Source: Allodiplogaster sudhausi
Taxonomy: Eukaryota > Nematoda > Chromadorea > Rhabditida > Diplogasteridae
Assembly (NCBI GenBank): GCA_945643635.1
Contig: CALZFC010000272.1
Span: 971,501-1,035,500, forward strand
Direction of reading: 5' to 3'
DNA: 64,000 nt
The translations under genes and the position numbers were made by a program. Below the pieces are notes generated by a model. The model did no database searches and had not been told where the DNA came from. It saw nothing but the letters and a program-made list of their open reading frames with translations. This document shows positions 25,165 through 37,876 of the stretch, piece by piece (position 1 is the first letter of the stretch; each line of letters opens with the position of its first letter).

Positions 25165-25853
25165 ATGGAAGCGACGCAGGCGAAAGTGAAGATTGCCGTG
25201 GATGGCATGATCGATGAGCTGGACAAGAAGTACCTCCGCGATCTGCAGAAGGCCATGTTTCTCTGCTCTGCGAAGTGCTGTGATAACAAGGTATCTTTCA
25301 TATTGATGTTTCATTGGCAAGGTCGCAGATCGTTGTTGCAACACTTGAAACGAGAGTATAGTGTGCATGCTTTTATATCTCTAGTGTATACACTTTTATT
25401 TCCAGATTTTGTTTCGTAAGATGAGACACAGCTTACTGTAATACAATTTAAAAAGATCCTTTTTGCGGACTGGAAATCGCGAAGTGGTGGAAAGCTGCGT
25501 GGAGAAGTGCAACAGCGGAATGAAGAAGGCGCAACGAACTTTAGAAACCGAACTCGGCGGTCTGCAGGCAAGCGTGTTTTGTTCATATCTTCGTATTCTG
25601 TCACTGTTGCTTGCTCTCCTCGATCTAACCAGCTGTGTCTAAATTGTCTGTTGTCCTCTAGGACCAGTTGTCACGCTGTGCCATGACCTGCTATGATAAA
25701 CTCGTGCAAGACTTCGGCCCGGATGTCAGCAAGTACTCGGACAGTCAGAGAAGCAAATTCGACTTAAAACTTGACCAATGCGTTGCCAAGTGTGCAGATG
25801 ATCATATTTCGCTCATTCCCAAAATCAAGGAACGATTTGCAAAGTCCCTCTAG
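25165..25853 (+). CDS. FAM136A-like mitochondrial protein
   Basis: A small conserved eukaryotic protein with paired CxxxC motifs, linked to the mitochondrial intermembrane space. Exon 1 (25165-25290, 42 codons) has MIDELDKKYLRDLQKAMF and CSAKCC. Exon 2 (about 25469-25567) has ESCVEKCNSGMKKAQ. Exon 3 (25662-25853) has LSRCAMTCYDKLVQDF, DQCVAKCADDHISLIP and ends RFAKSL. The four CxxxC pairs of the family are all present. Intron 2 uses a GC donor (CTGCAG/GCAAGC), confirmed by phase. The acceptor of intron 1 is odd: in-frame joining needs TTTTTGCGG in place of an AG. Transcribed away from SVOP and followed 326 bp later by ITFG1 on the same strand. Confidence 0.88.
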
Positions 25854-26160
25854 ACGCTGTTTTCTCTCCGGAGTCGTAGTAGGTTTGCCTTCCTTCTTAA
25901 TGTTGTTATTCATTAAATATATGCATTGATGAGTTCCTCAAAACTCTCGGGTTCCCTCCCACTGTTTTTTTAGTTGTTGGTGCAAGAAGTATTTTGCTGC
26001 GTTGCTGATTTGCTGTTATGTTATCGCTATTAATAAAAAAATTTTATATTTATCATTGAATTTGATTCATTATACCGTTGGTTACGGTTTCATATTGCCA
26101 TATAGATTTAATGAAACATAGTATTGTGAGCAGTTTATTTAACAGATAGAAAGAGGAGAG

Positions 26161-26170
26161 TCTGCTTCAG
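26161..26170 (+). promoter_or_regulatory. Candidate SL trans-splice acceptor of ITFG1
   Basis: TCTGCTTCAG ends 9 nt before the ITFG1 ATG, with no in-gene donor upstream, the usual arrangement for a spliced-leader acceptor in nematodes. This is inference from motif and position. Confidence 0.4.
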
Positions 26171-26179
26171 TCTGATCGA

Positions 26180-29100
26180 ATGCAAGCAGAAAGTTCTAGA
26201 TCGACGCTGGTTCTCCTTCTGCTTCTTAATATCTCTCTCTCCATCAATGTTCCTATCAATCCCTTTGAGGAGAAACAGCACCCTTTGAAGGTTTGTTTTT
26301 AATGGTCATGTGTTTTTTCTCGTAAGAATGGGATTTCAGTTTAAAATGCCTCTAAGACTTTCGGAAGGGTCCATCCATCATCAAAAATCTAGAGGCTGGA
26401 GCCTCTTTTGCCTTAAAATATGGCTAAAACGCGGTGAATTAGAAAGTTTTTATGATGTTTTCTGGCGGATGGCTAGTATTCCATGCCAATATTTTGGGAA
26501 TGTCTCTGGCAAAAGTGAGACCTATTAGAACACTGGTGAAATTAGATAAATTGACAAAATGCTTACAATAGCCTCATGCATTTCGCTTGTTTTCAGGGAC
26601 GAGTTTGTGCCTTCGGCGACTTCAATGGAGACAGGATGACTGATATCATCTATCAAAATGGCACTAAGCTAGAAGTCATATTCCAGGTTTGTGTGTACAT
26701 GTTAATTATTTATTTATATACTTCGATTAAGATGTGACATCACTTGTAGAGATATGACCGGTGAGCAAGAAAAAAAAATGAAAAGATAAGGATAAGCACC
26801 GTATAGGATAAAGAAGGATCATATGACCAGAGAGAAGTTAGGTTAAAAAGCGACTAAATCATTTTTTTTTAAATCGTTTGTTGAAATGCCATCTTGCCAT
26901 AGTGACAGTATCCTACAGGGTGACAACGGCATCTTCCCAAGCGACAAGAAACCTATTGGCGAGTTTCACCCTCTCAGCTTTGAGGTAATTAACTTTATTC
27001 TTGTTGCTTGACGTATTGTGGTAGAACGCTATAATTAAGAGGAGAGTTTCATTTTCGGCGGTCTTTTCTTCAGCCCTTATATTATATTGAGGTCGGGAAA
27101 GAAGAAGTTGAATGCTCTCTTGGTGACCTCAATGGAGATGGTTTTCTGGATGTCGTAGTGTCAAAGCAAATTTCATCTGGCAAGTGGGAGGTTAGATTTC
27201 TCGCTGTCATTGCATTTTTTCTAGAACGTCAATGCCTGCATTGTTTTTATGTTGATAACTTTGTAAGAAAGCTTGCAAGAAGTAAGTTATATTCCAGCGC
27301 AAGTGGTACTCGTATTCTATTGAATTGACTGCCATCAATGAATCGTTCATCCATATCCCTTTTGATTCTGCCATATGTTTTAGGTGGATGTGTTCTTCCG
27401 TACTGGATTCATCGATGAGCCTCAGACGGAGACTTTCCACAGGGCCAGGGCTGAGCCCTTTCATGCCAGCCATCAAGTCGCCGTTCGTTCTTTCTTCTCA
27501 CTACAAGCCCCTTTCGTTACTTTACAAAGATCGTATTCTAAATACGAATAAGAACATATAATCATGCGATTAAATGAAGGCGATTGACGTGAATGGCGAC
27601 GGAATCCACGATCTGCTCGGAATTGATAAAGAAGGAAAACTTCTCTGTCTCCTGGGGGACGCTTCTTCTCTCCCTTTCGAAAAGGTTCTTTTTTTAATGT
27701 TTGTGCCGTGTTCTTATTCTTATGTTCAAGTTGCGGCTTTATCGTAATCGGAGCAACAGTGTACTTTTAAGAATTGCTCCTTACGTCTGGGAAAGGAAGT
27801 GAAATTGCACGACGAGATGCCGATCTTCTATTCGGATGTCACGGGGGACGTCATCTCCGAGCTGATTTTTCCCGTCGTGAAAGATCGAAGGCTGGATCTC
27901 ATGGCAAGTGAAGTGGGAAGTGCTGACGAGAGAAGAATGGTTATCATTCAAGGTGCTCCGACGCAAAGAGGAGGGCGATGATTGGGAAGAGATGCCCCCG
28001 CTGCCGCCCTCGAAGGACTTCAGCCACGCTCTTGCTCCCGTCATCGGCGACTTCAACCAAGACGGGCTCATCGAGGTGCTCTCTTCACTCCTCTGTACTT
28101 CTTCTTTCCTTCCACTTTCCCATTTCAATAGAATGCCACTTGGGAGAGCACTTTATGGTTGTCCTTCTAGATCGGAGTGCCAGTCTGCAAGACAGCTGAT
28201 TGTTCTGAGATCAGCACGATTTTCGCTGTGTCGTGGGGCGATGAAAGCTGGGGAGAATGGATACCGTATTCGGTTGAAATGCAGGTTAGCGGGGTAGTAC
28301 GATTTTGCCATGGTTAGTAAAGTAATGTTAATGATCCAACGAGTGAAAACAAGGGATTAAAAGGGTTCCCGGAATCACCCCATCCTGTTTTGGCGGCCGC
28401 ATTTTATTATTGTAACACTGTTTTTAAAGAAATTTTTTAAAACACAAATTCGGCTACTTTTTTTTCTAAAAACGAGAAAAAGAGAAGGAAAATGTTTTTT
28501 TAATACTCACACTGATTTGGAACCCATTTTTTTTTTTACCTGATCCACCTTGTCTCGAAGACCATGTGGTTGGTTGCCTCTTAAGAACATTTTGAATTCA
28601 GTCGACTGCTTTCGTGAAGGAGGCAGGAACTCTGTCGTGGCTGAGAGCTGGGGACACGAACCAAGACGGATATCTGGATCTGCTGGTCACTCTCTCAGTC
28701 CGCGAGAAGGGAGAGAACATTCAGAATGTTTTCGTTCTCTACAATGAAGAGATCGACTCCACTCATAGGCAAGTCTTTTCTCTCTTCCCTCATCCCCAGA
28801 AGGGGTGTCTCAGAGGTGTTCTCTCTGTATTCAGAAAGTTCACCTTGCGTCGTGAGCCGAAGACTCTCTTGCCAGCTGAGGTTACTGTTTTATATTACTT
28901 TAAAAAATTTATTAGCTAATTCGCGAATTTCTATTTCGCTGCTTAGATAATTGATTTCTAAAACAGAGGTTCTTCTCGAACCACTTAGTTTTCTTGCAGA
29001 TCATGGCATCGCATGATCTCGCTGCGTCTTATTTCATCGATTTGCGTGAAGATGGCTGCTTGGACACCATCTTGCAGTACAAGTAAGAAGAATTAAGAAG

Positions 29101-30272
29101 AATTCTTTTCTCTTATTTTCCCCCGAATCTTCCTTCAGAGTGAACACATCGGTGCACAAGTTTGACTTTATTCAATGCGGAGAAATGGGAGACACCACTT
29201 TCCTCAAGGTATTCCTTCTCCATATTTTCATATTGTGTGCGTAGTTGAAAGCACAGTCTAAATTTTTTTTCTATTTTAGAAGATTTGATGAAGTTTCATG
29301 GACGGGGAAACGAGTGAAAATTGGAAGGAAGAGCTAATTGCAGGTGCAAGTGTTCACTCCGCACTCGGGAAGCGGCGGCCAACTCGGAGAGCACACTCAG
29401 AAAGGTCTCCCTTTGTTCCGCCAGGGAGACTCCCCCTGTACTCCCTCCCTTTCCACTCAGGCACGACCTGGGGCGGAGCGTGCGTGAAGTTCGAGATGGA
29501 AGCTGCTGGCTACGGTGAGAAGATCCGAGCTGCTTCTTGCCAGCTCCCCGCTGTCACTCATCGGTTGGCCAGCTGAGAGAACACGATGGAAGGGAGCGAG
29601 CGACAATTGCAGATCATTTGCTGCTCCATTCACTCTCTTTGGACTCGGCCGGAGTCCCAACTTCGTCGAGTTGGTAACAACCGGAACGCCCCGCGCTGGA
29701 CAACCCGAAAATGTGAAGCATAATCTGAAACAGGTCATTATTTAAAACTATTCTGAATTTTTGAAAATATTATATTTAGCGTCCATGCCCAATGCAAAGT
29801 ACAATTTCCAAATAGGTATTGGAAGCGATATGTTGCGTGGGGAAAAAAATCCCTCGTACAGATTTTTTTTCCAGATATTATCGTTCATTTATGTTTAGCA
29901 GATGTCTAATAAGTAATGCCTAGTTAAATGTAATAAGTAACGAAAAGATATGGGCATGGGTTCCTTATGAGAACACGCCCTGGCCAAAACAGTCTTTATG
30001 TCTTGGTTGTGATGGTGCGAAGTTACTTGTGCATATCTCAGATAGTGCCGAATTCTCGTCTGATGATACTGCCGCCCCCTGCAAACGACTTCTCTTGGTA
30101 CTCTCGTCTCTACGTCACCCCTTCTGCCCTGATTGTCCAGTCTCTCATTGTGATGTCTGCAGTCTGTCTTCTTCTCCTTTTGGTCGTCCTTCTTCTTCAC
30201 TTTCGAGAGAAAAAGGAAGATCGTGTGGAAAGACAAGCTCAGTCGTACAGATTCCATTTCGATGCAATGTAG
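26180..30272 (+). CDS. lnkn-1: ITFG1 / T-cell immunomodulatory protein homologue (LNKN-1)
   Basis: A single-pass membrane protein with an extracellular FG-GAP (integrin alpha-like) repeat propeller. Exon 1 starts MQAESSRSTLVLLLLLNISL, a signal peptide. FG-GAP calcium-loop repeats follow: FGDFNGDRMTDIIY (26597-26686), LGDLNGDGFLDVVV (27075-27190), DVNGDGIHDLLGID (27575-27684), IGDFNQDGLIE (27965-28074) and DTNQDGYLDLLVTL (28594-28768). Later exons are 28831-28878, 29000-29082, 29139-29208, 29345-29400, 29461-29562, 29632-29733 and 30042-30272. The last encodes IVPNSRLMILPPP, a TM helix (VCLLLLLVVLLLHF), a basic juxtamembrane stretch and the family's invariant C-terminus RFHFDAM. One intron has a GC donor (28769). 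An apparent +1 frameshift lies at 27952-27953. Confidence 0.92.
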
Positions 30273-32096
30273 TCTTCTTGAGGGGAAAGACTCCCAAGGA
30301 TTGTTATCCCAACTGTTGGGTTCTTTTCCTTCTAGCTGGTATTTGCACAAAAAAGAACTACGAAATCGCCTCATTACAAACCTTCTCTCTGGTTCTTTTC
30401 TCTCGCTTATTTCCCAATTCGCACAAGAATATCCGGGACGGCGTGTTCATGGTTCTTCAGAATTTGCTACTTTGTACAAATTGAATGCTAGGATGTAAGT
30501 CCTTTTGGGGATTTAAGTGTAAATATTTACTGGAGAAAAAACGTGCGTGATTTACTGATGCGGGTAATTCAGTCATTATTTCCACCAGAATTAAAGAATT
30601 TTAAATCCAGTTTGATGCATTCGTGTATGACAACCATTTTTTTTAAAATCATTTGTTCACTCCGGATTCCACACTGGCACAACAAGATTTATGTATTTTT
30701 TGCCGATATCTGAACCGTCTGTGATAACTTCTGGTTATGGTTTGCTTAGTGAGCGGAAAGTGGGAAGGTCATTCCTTTTTCTAATAAATTCTACTCAGAT
30801 GTAGCTTTTCTCGCCTCTCTATTCGGAGTAATTGTCCATAATGAATAGACATTTCTGTTACTTGCCTATAGAGACTGGTTTACCGAGAACTCCCTTGTTT
30901 AGAACAACATCTTAACTATGCGCGCTTTCAATGTATGTATCAATAAAGATTGATAAAATAAAGCTCGTACAGATTTATTATTGCCAATGGCAACGTGTTT
31001 GCTAATATGTCTGTGGGGGAGATTAGGGAAATGGAAGGCGAGGTCTTCGTTCAATTATCGGCCATGGCTATGAGACTGGCACTGGTCCGCGTGAGAGAGG
31101 CATGAGGAGGAGGAGAGTTTATTAGCACTTCTTGGGAAAGATGACAAACTAAATTGAGAAAAGCATGTTCGTGGCCTTCTTCAAGAGAGCATTCGTTCTC
31201 GCTCTCCTGTCAGTTATCTGTCAGACCCATGTGTGGATTCCACCTTATTATTTGATCTTGCGTAAGAAGCACTGCGTACTGTCATACTTTCAGAGTAAGA
31301 TTGGTAATTATTTATTCTTCATAAACGAAAGTATGATGATCTAGGAATTCATGGCTGTTTTTGAGAGGATTTGCAAAAGAAGTACGACAAAGGTTGCCGA
31401 GAGAAATGATAAGAGATATGTTTCTTTCCATGGATGAGTAAGGCAAGGCAAAGAGGAAAGGCAAGGTGAACTGCGCATGGCTGAGAAGCGGACTGAAAGA
31501 ATACGTAGAGGTGAGCAATTCAGAAAGTAGTCTTGAGATGAGATTGCTAATGGAGAAGAGAGACACCAGGTTGGAAGGGACAGCACGAACAGCTAAGGTT
31601 TGGCAGGATTCACACGTATGCAGCTTATCAATTCTCTCTTCTAATTTTAGTTTTTGAAAAAATGATAAGAAAACAATAAATTATGTACACTTAAAAAAAG
31701 CACCTCGTACAGCCCGGAAGACAATTGGTTACATGAAAGATGAGGGAACTGAATAACTCAAATGCTGAAAATAACCATAGGCGAAAAAGAATTTCACAGA
31801 GTAGGCAAGAATTCGGCAGGAAAGGGCAGGAGAAGAAAGAATTTGAACGAAAGAAAAAGGAAACCGATTGAAAGAAGCATAAAACATTCTATGGTTCACT
31901 TGACCATACGAAGAGAGATAATTTGAAAGAGAAAAAAAAACAATAAAGGCATGGCATAATACATTGCTCAGAATGAAAAGGTGAGAGGGAAGGCAAAGGA
32001 GAGTGTTCGTTTCCTATGAAGAAGACACGGAGGGCACTCTTGATATGGCTTATTAAACTATCCCCGGACGTCGGTTGTTGAAAACGAGGGGCAAGT
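30273..32096. other. Intergenic between convergent genes
   Basis: No gene recognised. AATAAAG/AATAAA-type signals near 30940-30965 could end the ITFG1 transcript, although they lie far downstream. The rest is A-rich with short frames that show no conservation. Confidence 0.45.
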
Positions 32097-32317
32097 CTAG
32101 TACTTATTGGTGCTGGTAGAGTGGGAGGTAGTCACGGTCTCCTTCCTGAGTCTTTCAGCCCCGCCCCCTGGGAGAGGGTCGAATGAGTGTGCGTGGTGGA
32201 CTCGCACTCGGCTTTCTCCTACTTCCACTTCCTCGGTCTCCGATTCACTCTCGTCGCGCTCCTGTTTAGAGATGATCCATTTAACGATTACGGGATACGA
32301 AGCGCCCATTTCTTTTC

Positions 32318-32358
<41 letters not shown>

Positions 32359-32467
32359 TTCTCTTTCTCTCTCTCTCCGTGTCTTTCTCCCTCGTTCTCC
32401 GTCTACCCAAGATGTATTCGAAGATCTCCCTCTCTCCAGTATGGTTCTCTCTCCCCTCTCTCTCTCT

Positions 32468-32510
<43 letters not shown>

Positions 32511-33990
32511 CTCCTCTCTCTCCGTGTCTTTCTCCTTCGCTCTCCTTCTAACCGAGATGTATTCGGAGATCTCCCTCTCTCCAGTCTGGTGCTGATTCAA
32601 ATGTCTGGTGAAGGCGTTGCTGTGGCGGCCAATGGAGAATTCAACGACACTCTCTCCCCGCTCTTGCTCCTCTGCACAACGATTATACTCTTCTCAGTCT
32701 GAGAAAAGAAGCAAATGCAAACCAGAGAGAACACCAAGTCGCTGATGGAAAGCAGAAGAAGACGCGGCAGAAGAGCTGGCAGCTGCTCTGGACGCCAAGG
32801 CAGAGTAAGCCGTGGATGAGGAACCCTCGGCTGCTCTGGACGCCAAGGCAGAGGAGGCAGTGGATGAGGAACCCTCTGATGCTCCTGCCGGGTAATGCAC
32901 CTCTGACGTTGTCACAATCGTATTTCCTGCAAATCCTCCCATTAAGCATAAGAAGCCAGGTCCTCTTGACAGCTGCCAGATTGTTAACACATGCAATAAC
33001 CTTGTTCATCGGTGGTCGTCGTTGTTTTGATTTCCTTCGTGGTGATGTCCGTGATGACTTTCCTCTCGATCTCTTCGCTAAACGGAGTTCATTCTGATTG
33101 CTTAGCTTCAATGGAAACCCAGCCATTCCAGTCGAGAATGGCTGACGATGAAAAGAAAGAGACCGAATGGTGTATCCGCTGCTGGCCTCAGAGATGGCAT
33201 CGAAGTCCTCGTTGTGGTGGCCTCCATGAGAGAGGCCATTCAGATGAGGACGGGGGATGCGCAGTTCGTGGCTGGCAGCCGCCCCTCCGCCAGATGAAGA
33301 ACTCAGGTACTCGTCCAGACGGGACACCTCAACCATCCACTCACACAACTGCAAGAGCAGACTCTTCAGCTGGAATAACGAACCTCGAGGCCGTTGCTTC
33401 CCCCTCGACTCAGCATGTTCTCACTGCGAAGCTTCGCTCTGGGAATACCCACGTCAGGATAGTATTCGTGGCCTGGAAATTATTTAAACCTTTATTAAAA
33501 GGGCAGGATATCGGCTCTACTACAGAACAGATTCTCACATTTATATAAGCGACCCATGGATTCAAAGGCGTCCAATACTTTTACCAGAGCTTTTACTCAC
33601 CAACTTCTGCATGGGGCGAAAAAAAAAATCCGTGGAACGGCTTAATTTTCATAGGACACCTTTTATCCATGAGACGACTGTCCAGTAATTCAGTTACCAC
33701 ATCGACTTTCATGTCCGAGAAATCCAAATTTTCCAACTAGCCGAATAAGATGCAAAATACGCTTACCCGTGACTCCGCCAGCAGCTGACATTGCAGAGAA
33801 CTCGGCCCCCGACTCGGAAGAGGAAGATCCCTCCAGGGTCGACCACGGCCACACTCCCTTTCGGTACCCTCCAGCAACTGAAATGACATGCAAAGTTATC
33901 GGAAAGAAAACAAATAGGCAAAACAAAAAAAAATGCGGACCCCCAAGAGCTGATCCGCGATAGAAGAGACCGCCTGGGCGAGAACCGAAG
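32097..33990 (-). other. mua-3 cytoplasmic tail exons
   Basis: Segments: about 33880-33770 (WSTLEGSSSSESGAEFSAMS, donor ACGG/GTAAGC), about 33370-33105 (EWMVEVSRLDEYLSS, SEASSGYTIRSLSFHRQ), about 32930-32735 with a duplicated motif SEGSSSTA-x-SALASRAA, about 32700-32601 (SIIVVQRSKSGERVSLNSP, then a TGA) and about 32271-32097 (SESETEEVEVGESRVRV, ending TSTNKY). Whether the 32.7-kb segment is the last exon or splices on to 32271 is unresolved. The composition (Ser, acidic and basic clusters) suits an intermediate-filament-docking tail, which is inference. Confidence 0.6.
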
Positions 33991-34060
33991 CAGTGCGTCT
34001 TGGCACAGAAGTAGAGAAGGCAGCTGACAGTAAAGAGGTGGAGGACAGTTAGAGATGAAG

Positions 34061-34100
<40 letters not shown>

Positions 34101-34101
34101 C

Positions 34102-34134
<33 letters not shown>

Positions 34135-35014
34135 CAGAGAGAGAGAAAGGCAGAGAGAGACGGATACAGAGAGAGAAATAGAGATAGAGAACGCATGGAA
34201 GAGAGAAACTCCGGCACAAATGGAAAAGGCGAACCACAGCATGAGAAGCAGGAAGAGGATAGCGAGAATAATCATAAGGATGAGATTGGCATTCGACGGA
34301 GCAACCTGTACAAAGAAGATGAATAATGGTGGGGGAGGGGAATAGTCAGCGACTTACATTACAGAACTCGCCAGTCCATCCATCCGTGCACATGCAAGTG
34401 ATGTTCTTAGTGGCGGAGTTGTGGACGCAGTCCCCGTGCTGGTTGCAGAGATCGCAGAGGAGGGCTCCGCACACTCTCAACCAATCATTCGTTTAGCAAG
34501 GCTTCTCTCGAGAAGACAGCGAAAAAGAAGAAGAAGAAACTAACCGCCCAGGCTCATCGGGGTTGCCATCAATGTATCCCTCTGGGCAGCGGCAAGAGTA
34601 GCCTATTGCCTTGTCAGAGCATTCAGCTACGCCTGACAGTCAAGGAAAGAGTAAGTAAGAGAATGAAGCATCTTCATCAACTGGAAAGGAACACAACACA
34701 AAGAATAGAAATAATCAGAACCGACCTGAGCAGTTGGTGAGACCGAGGGCGCACTCGTCTACGTCACGAACATTCATGCAGTACGTGTCGGAAGTCAGAC
34801 CCAGCTGCACTCGCTTCTCACTTCTCCAAGCAATACATTTGTGTGTCTCTCTCACTGTGTGTGTGAGAGAGAGAGACAGAGACAGAGATGGAGCGAGAGA
34901 GAGAAGAGATAGAGAGGCAGAGACAGAGCGAGAGCAAGAGCGAGAGCGAGAGAGGCAGAGACAGAGTGAGAGAGAGACAGAGACAGAGACAGAGCGAGAG
35001 AGAGCGAGCGAGCG

Positions 35015-35066
<52 letters not shown>

Positions 35067-36685
35067 AAGCGGGGAAGATACTAAATACCACAACTGGAAA
35101 GGTGTTTGAATGGAACCTTCTAATATCAGTGAATCCGTGGTCGCAGCGACACTCTGCCTGCTGCTCCATGTTCTTGCAAGTCGTATTCTTCGGGCAGAAG
35201 TCAATGTCGCTGCAGTAGTCCAAGGTGCACAGGGAGCCTGCGATTGAAGAGGGGTTTCATGCAGTCAGTTCTAGCTTCATCATCTTGAAGAGGGGTTTCA
35301 TGCAGTCAGTTCTAGCTTCATCATCTTGAAGAGGGGTTTCATGCAGTCAGTTCTAGCTTCATCATCTTGAAGAGGGATTTCATGCAGTCAGTTCTAGCTT
35401 CATCATCTTGAAGAGGGATTTCATGCAGTCAGTTCTAGCTTCATCATCTTCAGCATGACCTTGTCAGCAATAGATTCTAACCTGGAATAGAGCCGGCCGA
35501 AGACGCGTCGGTGTAGGAAGGAAGACACTCGCATTTGTAGAGATGCTCGAGGTCTATGCAGCGGGCATTTTCACTGCATTCGTTGTCCTCCGGCCGCTCG
35601 CACTCGTTGTAACCCTGCATTTTATATCTTTACAAATATTTCTGCTACTCCTAACTCACCCTGGTGGAGAGGCACTTATGGCCGGCATTGGAGGGATCGA
35701 GGTCGCGATAGCCTGAGGGACACTCGCAGCGGTAAGTTGAGCCCATTTCAATGCAACGGGCTGATGGATCACATGTGCTCTGAACATTAAAGACGATACT
35801 GTTTTAAGGAATCATCAAATTAAAAATGACTGGCAGGTTAACTTCCAAAGAAGGCACACCTTGAAGCACGGCCTGAATGGATCGAGTTGGAAGTCAGAGA
35901 TATACAGACCGGAGTCGCCAATTTCATTGTGATTTTCCTCCTTGATATACCTGAAAACAGTTTCTTTGAACGTAGAACCTATTAAAATAAAAACCAAAAC
36001 TTAATGTAAGGGTTACGCTCAAAATGTCTTACTTGACAAGATCGTAGTAGACATCTGAAGGGATGCGAACCGCACCCTTCCGGAAGTACATGGTCGAGTT
36101 AAAGAGGAGACCGTGTTCCAGAGTTTTGTTCACCGTCATTGGATCAATTATGTCGTTTACCTAAAAGAATAGCAATTTCTTTATTTTTACACTCATAAAA
36201 CTAGCCAAAACTTGTGCATGCGAAATGTACTCTGCAAATGAATGAAACCTCGGAGGTGATATAGCTTGCTTTCAGTTCAGTCTGCCGATAGCATCCACTC
36301 ACTCCCTTCTCGAATCGCGCAGCGTACTCCTCAAACATTTCATTCGTTTATATCAACAATTAAGGACAATAAAGAATAAAGATAAAAGCAATTTCTTGCC
36401 TTGGTAAGAGGATGGTGAGGGTTGGCGAAGCTGCTGTTGTACTCGACAACCTTCTGGCCACTGCGCACCACGAGGAGAGGCACGTGCCACGCCTCAACTT
36501 TATACATATTTCAAAATTCAAACTAACCAATCCATAAGATAGAGAGATTAAAAGAGAGCGAACCTCTGCTGCATAGCATTTTCCATTGGAGGAAGACCTC
36601 TTCATGTCATGGGGACAGCCGCAGACTGTGCCACCCAGGCAGATCTCAACGCAACCAGATCACTCTCGAGAGAAAGAGAGAGAGG

Positions 36686-36741
<56 letters not shown>

Positions 36742-37833
36742 CAGAGAGAGAGAGAGAGAAAGAGAAAGAGTGAGAGAAAGAGAAAGAGTGAGAGAAAGAG
36801 AAAGAGTGAGAGAAAGAGTACCTCTCCAAGCGCGTCATTGCAAGAGAGGCCCCCGCAGGGTCCAATCCGGATGGCCGTGGTCTCCTCCTCGATGCACGGT
36901 CCAAGTGAATCCGAGTCCACTGCCACTTCGAGGCTGCCGCCGCCGATTCGGTTGTTCGTACGCTGCAAATATTGTTTACGCTAAAAGTGATTAGTAAAGA
37001 TTGTTAGGGGAAAGAGAGTAGAGAAAGAGGAGAGAGAGAGAGAGAGAGAAAGAGGAGAGAGGAGAGAGGGAGAGAGAGAGAAGGAAAGAGAGGTATACAG
37101 TTAGTATCTCAAGTGATAAGACATTGTGATGACCTGGAGTGAGGTCATCATCTGCTCCCACAGATCACACTCATCCGTGGGTAGGGCTGGTCCTTTCACT
37201 CGAGTGGTCTGCACGTCGAAGCTGCACAAATTACTTCCTTTAAGACTCCTTCCATTGATGTTCAATTAGAATACGCTATAAATATTCTGAATGAGAATAC
37301 GGTAAATGTGTGAAAGAAGAAACTTGACAAGCAGTCCATCTGGCCAGGAGCTGTTGACTGTCTTTGGATGTGTGATGAAGTTCATCTCAGTGCTCACGTA
37401 GCGAGGAGCATACGAAGTGCCTGAGGAGAGAGATGTAGAGGAGACAACCTTCTCTCTGCACTCTTTGAAGAGGAGGCCAACCCTCTCACATGCATTCTTT
37501 GCTCACCTCCAAAAGTACGCGCAATGTCTTTGCGGAAGATGTCGACCATTTCAACATACACTGGACTCTTCTCTGATCCATACTCACTCGAGTATAAGAG
37601 GGGCTGTAAGTAGAAAAAAATTCTCTCTTTGCATAAAATAGGGACAAAAGAAGGAAGAGGAAAGGAAAACGAAGGGTGGAAACCTTGCGATCCCTGGTGA
37701 CGACTCGCAGCCTCATGGGATGCAACTCGACTGGGACACAGGGAGAAGTCGACGAGGGACGGCCCTCTCCGGGACGGCATCCGCAGTACGCACCAGAGAT
37801 GCACACCTGCAAGATTCTTTTCATTTCCTCTCT

Positions 37834-37876
<43 letters not shown>

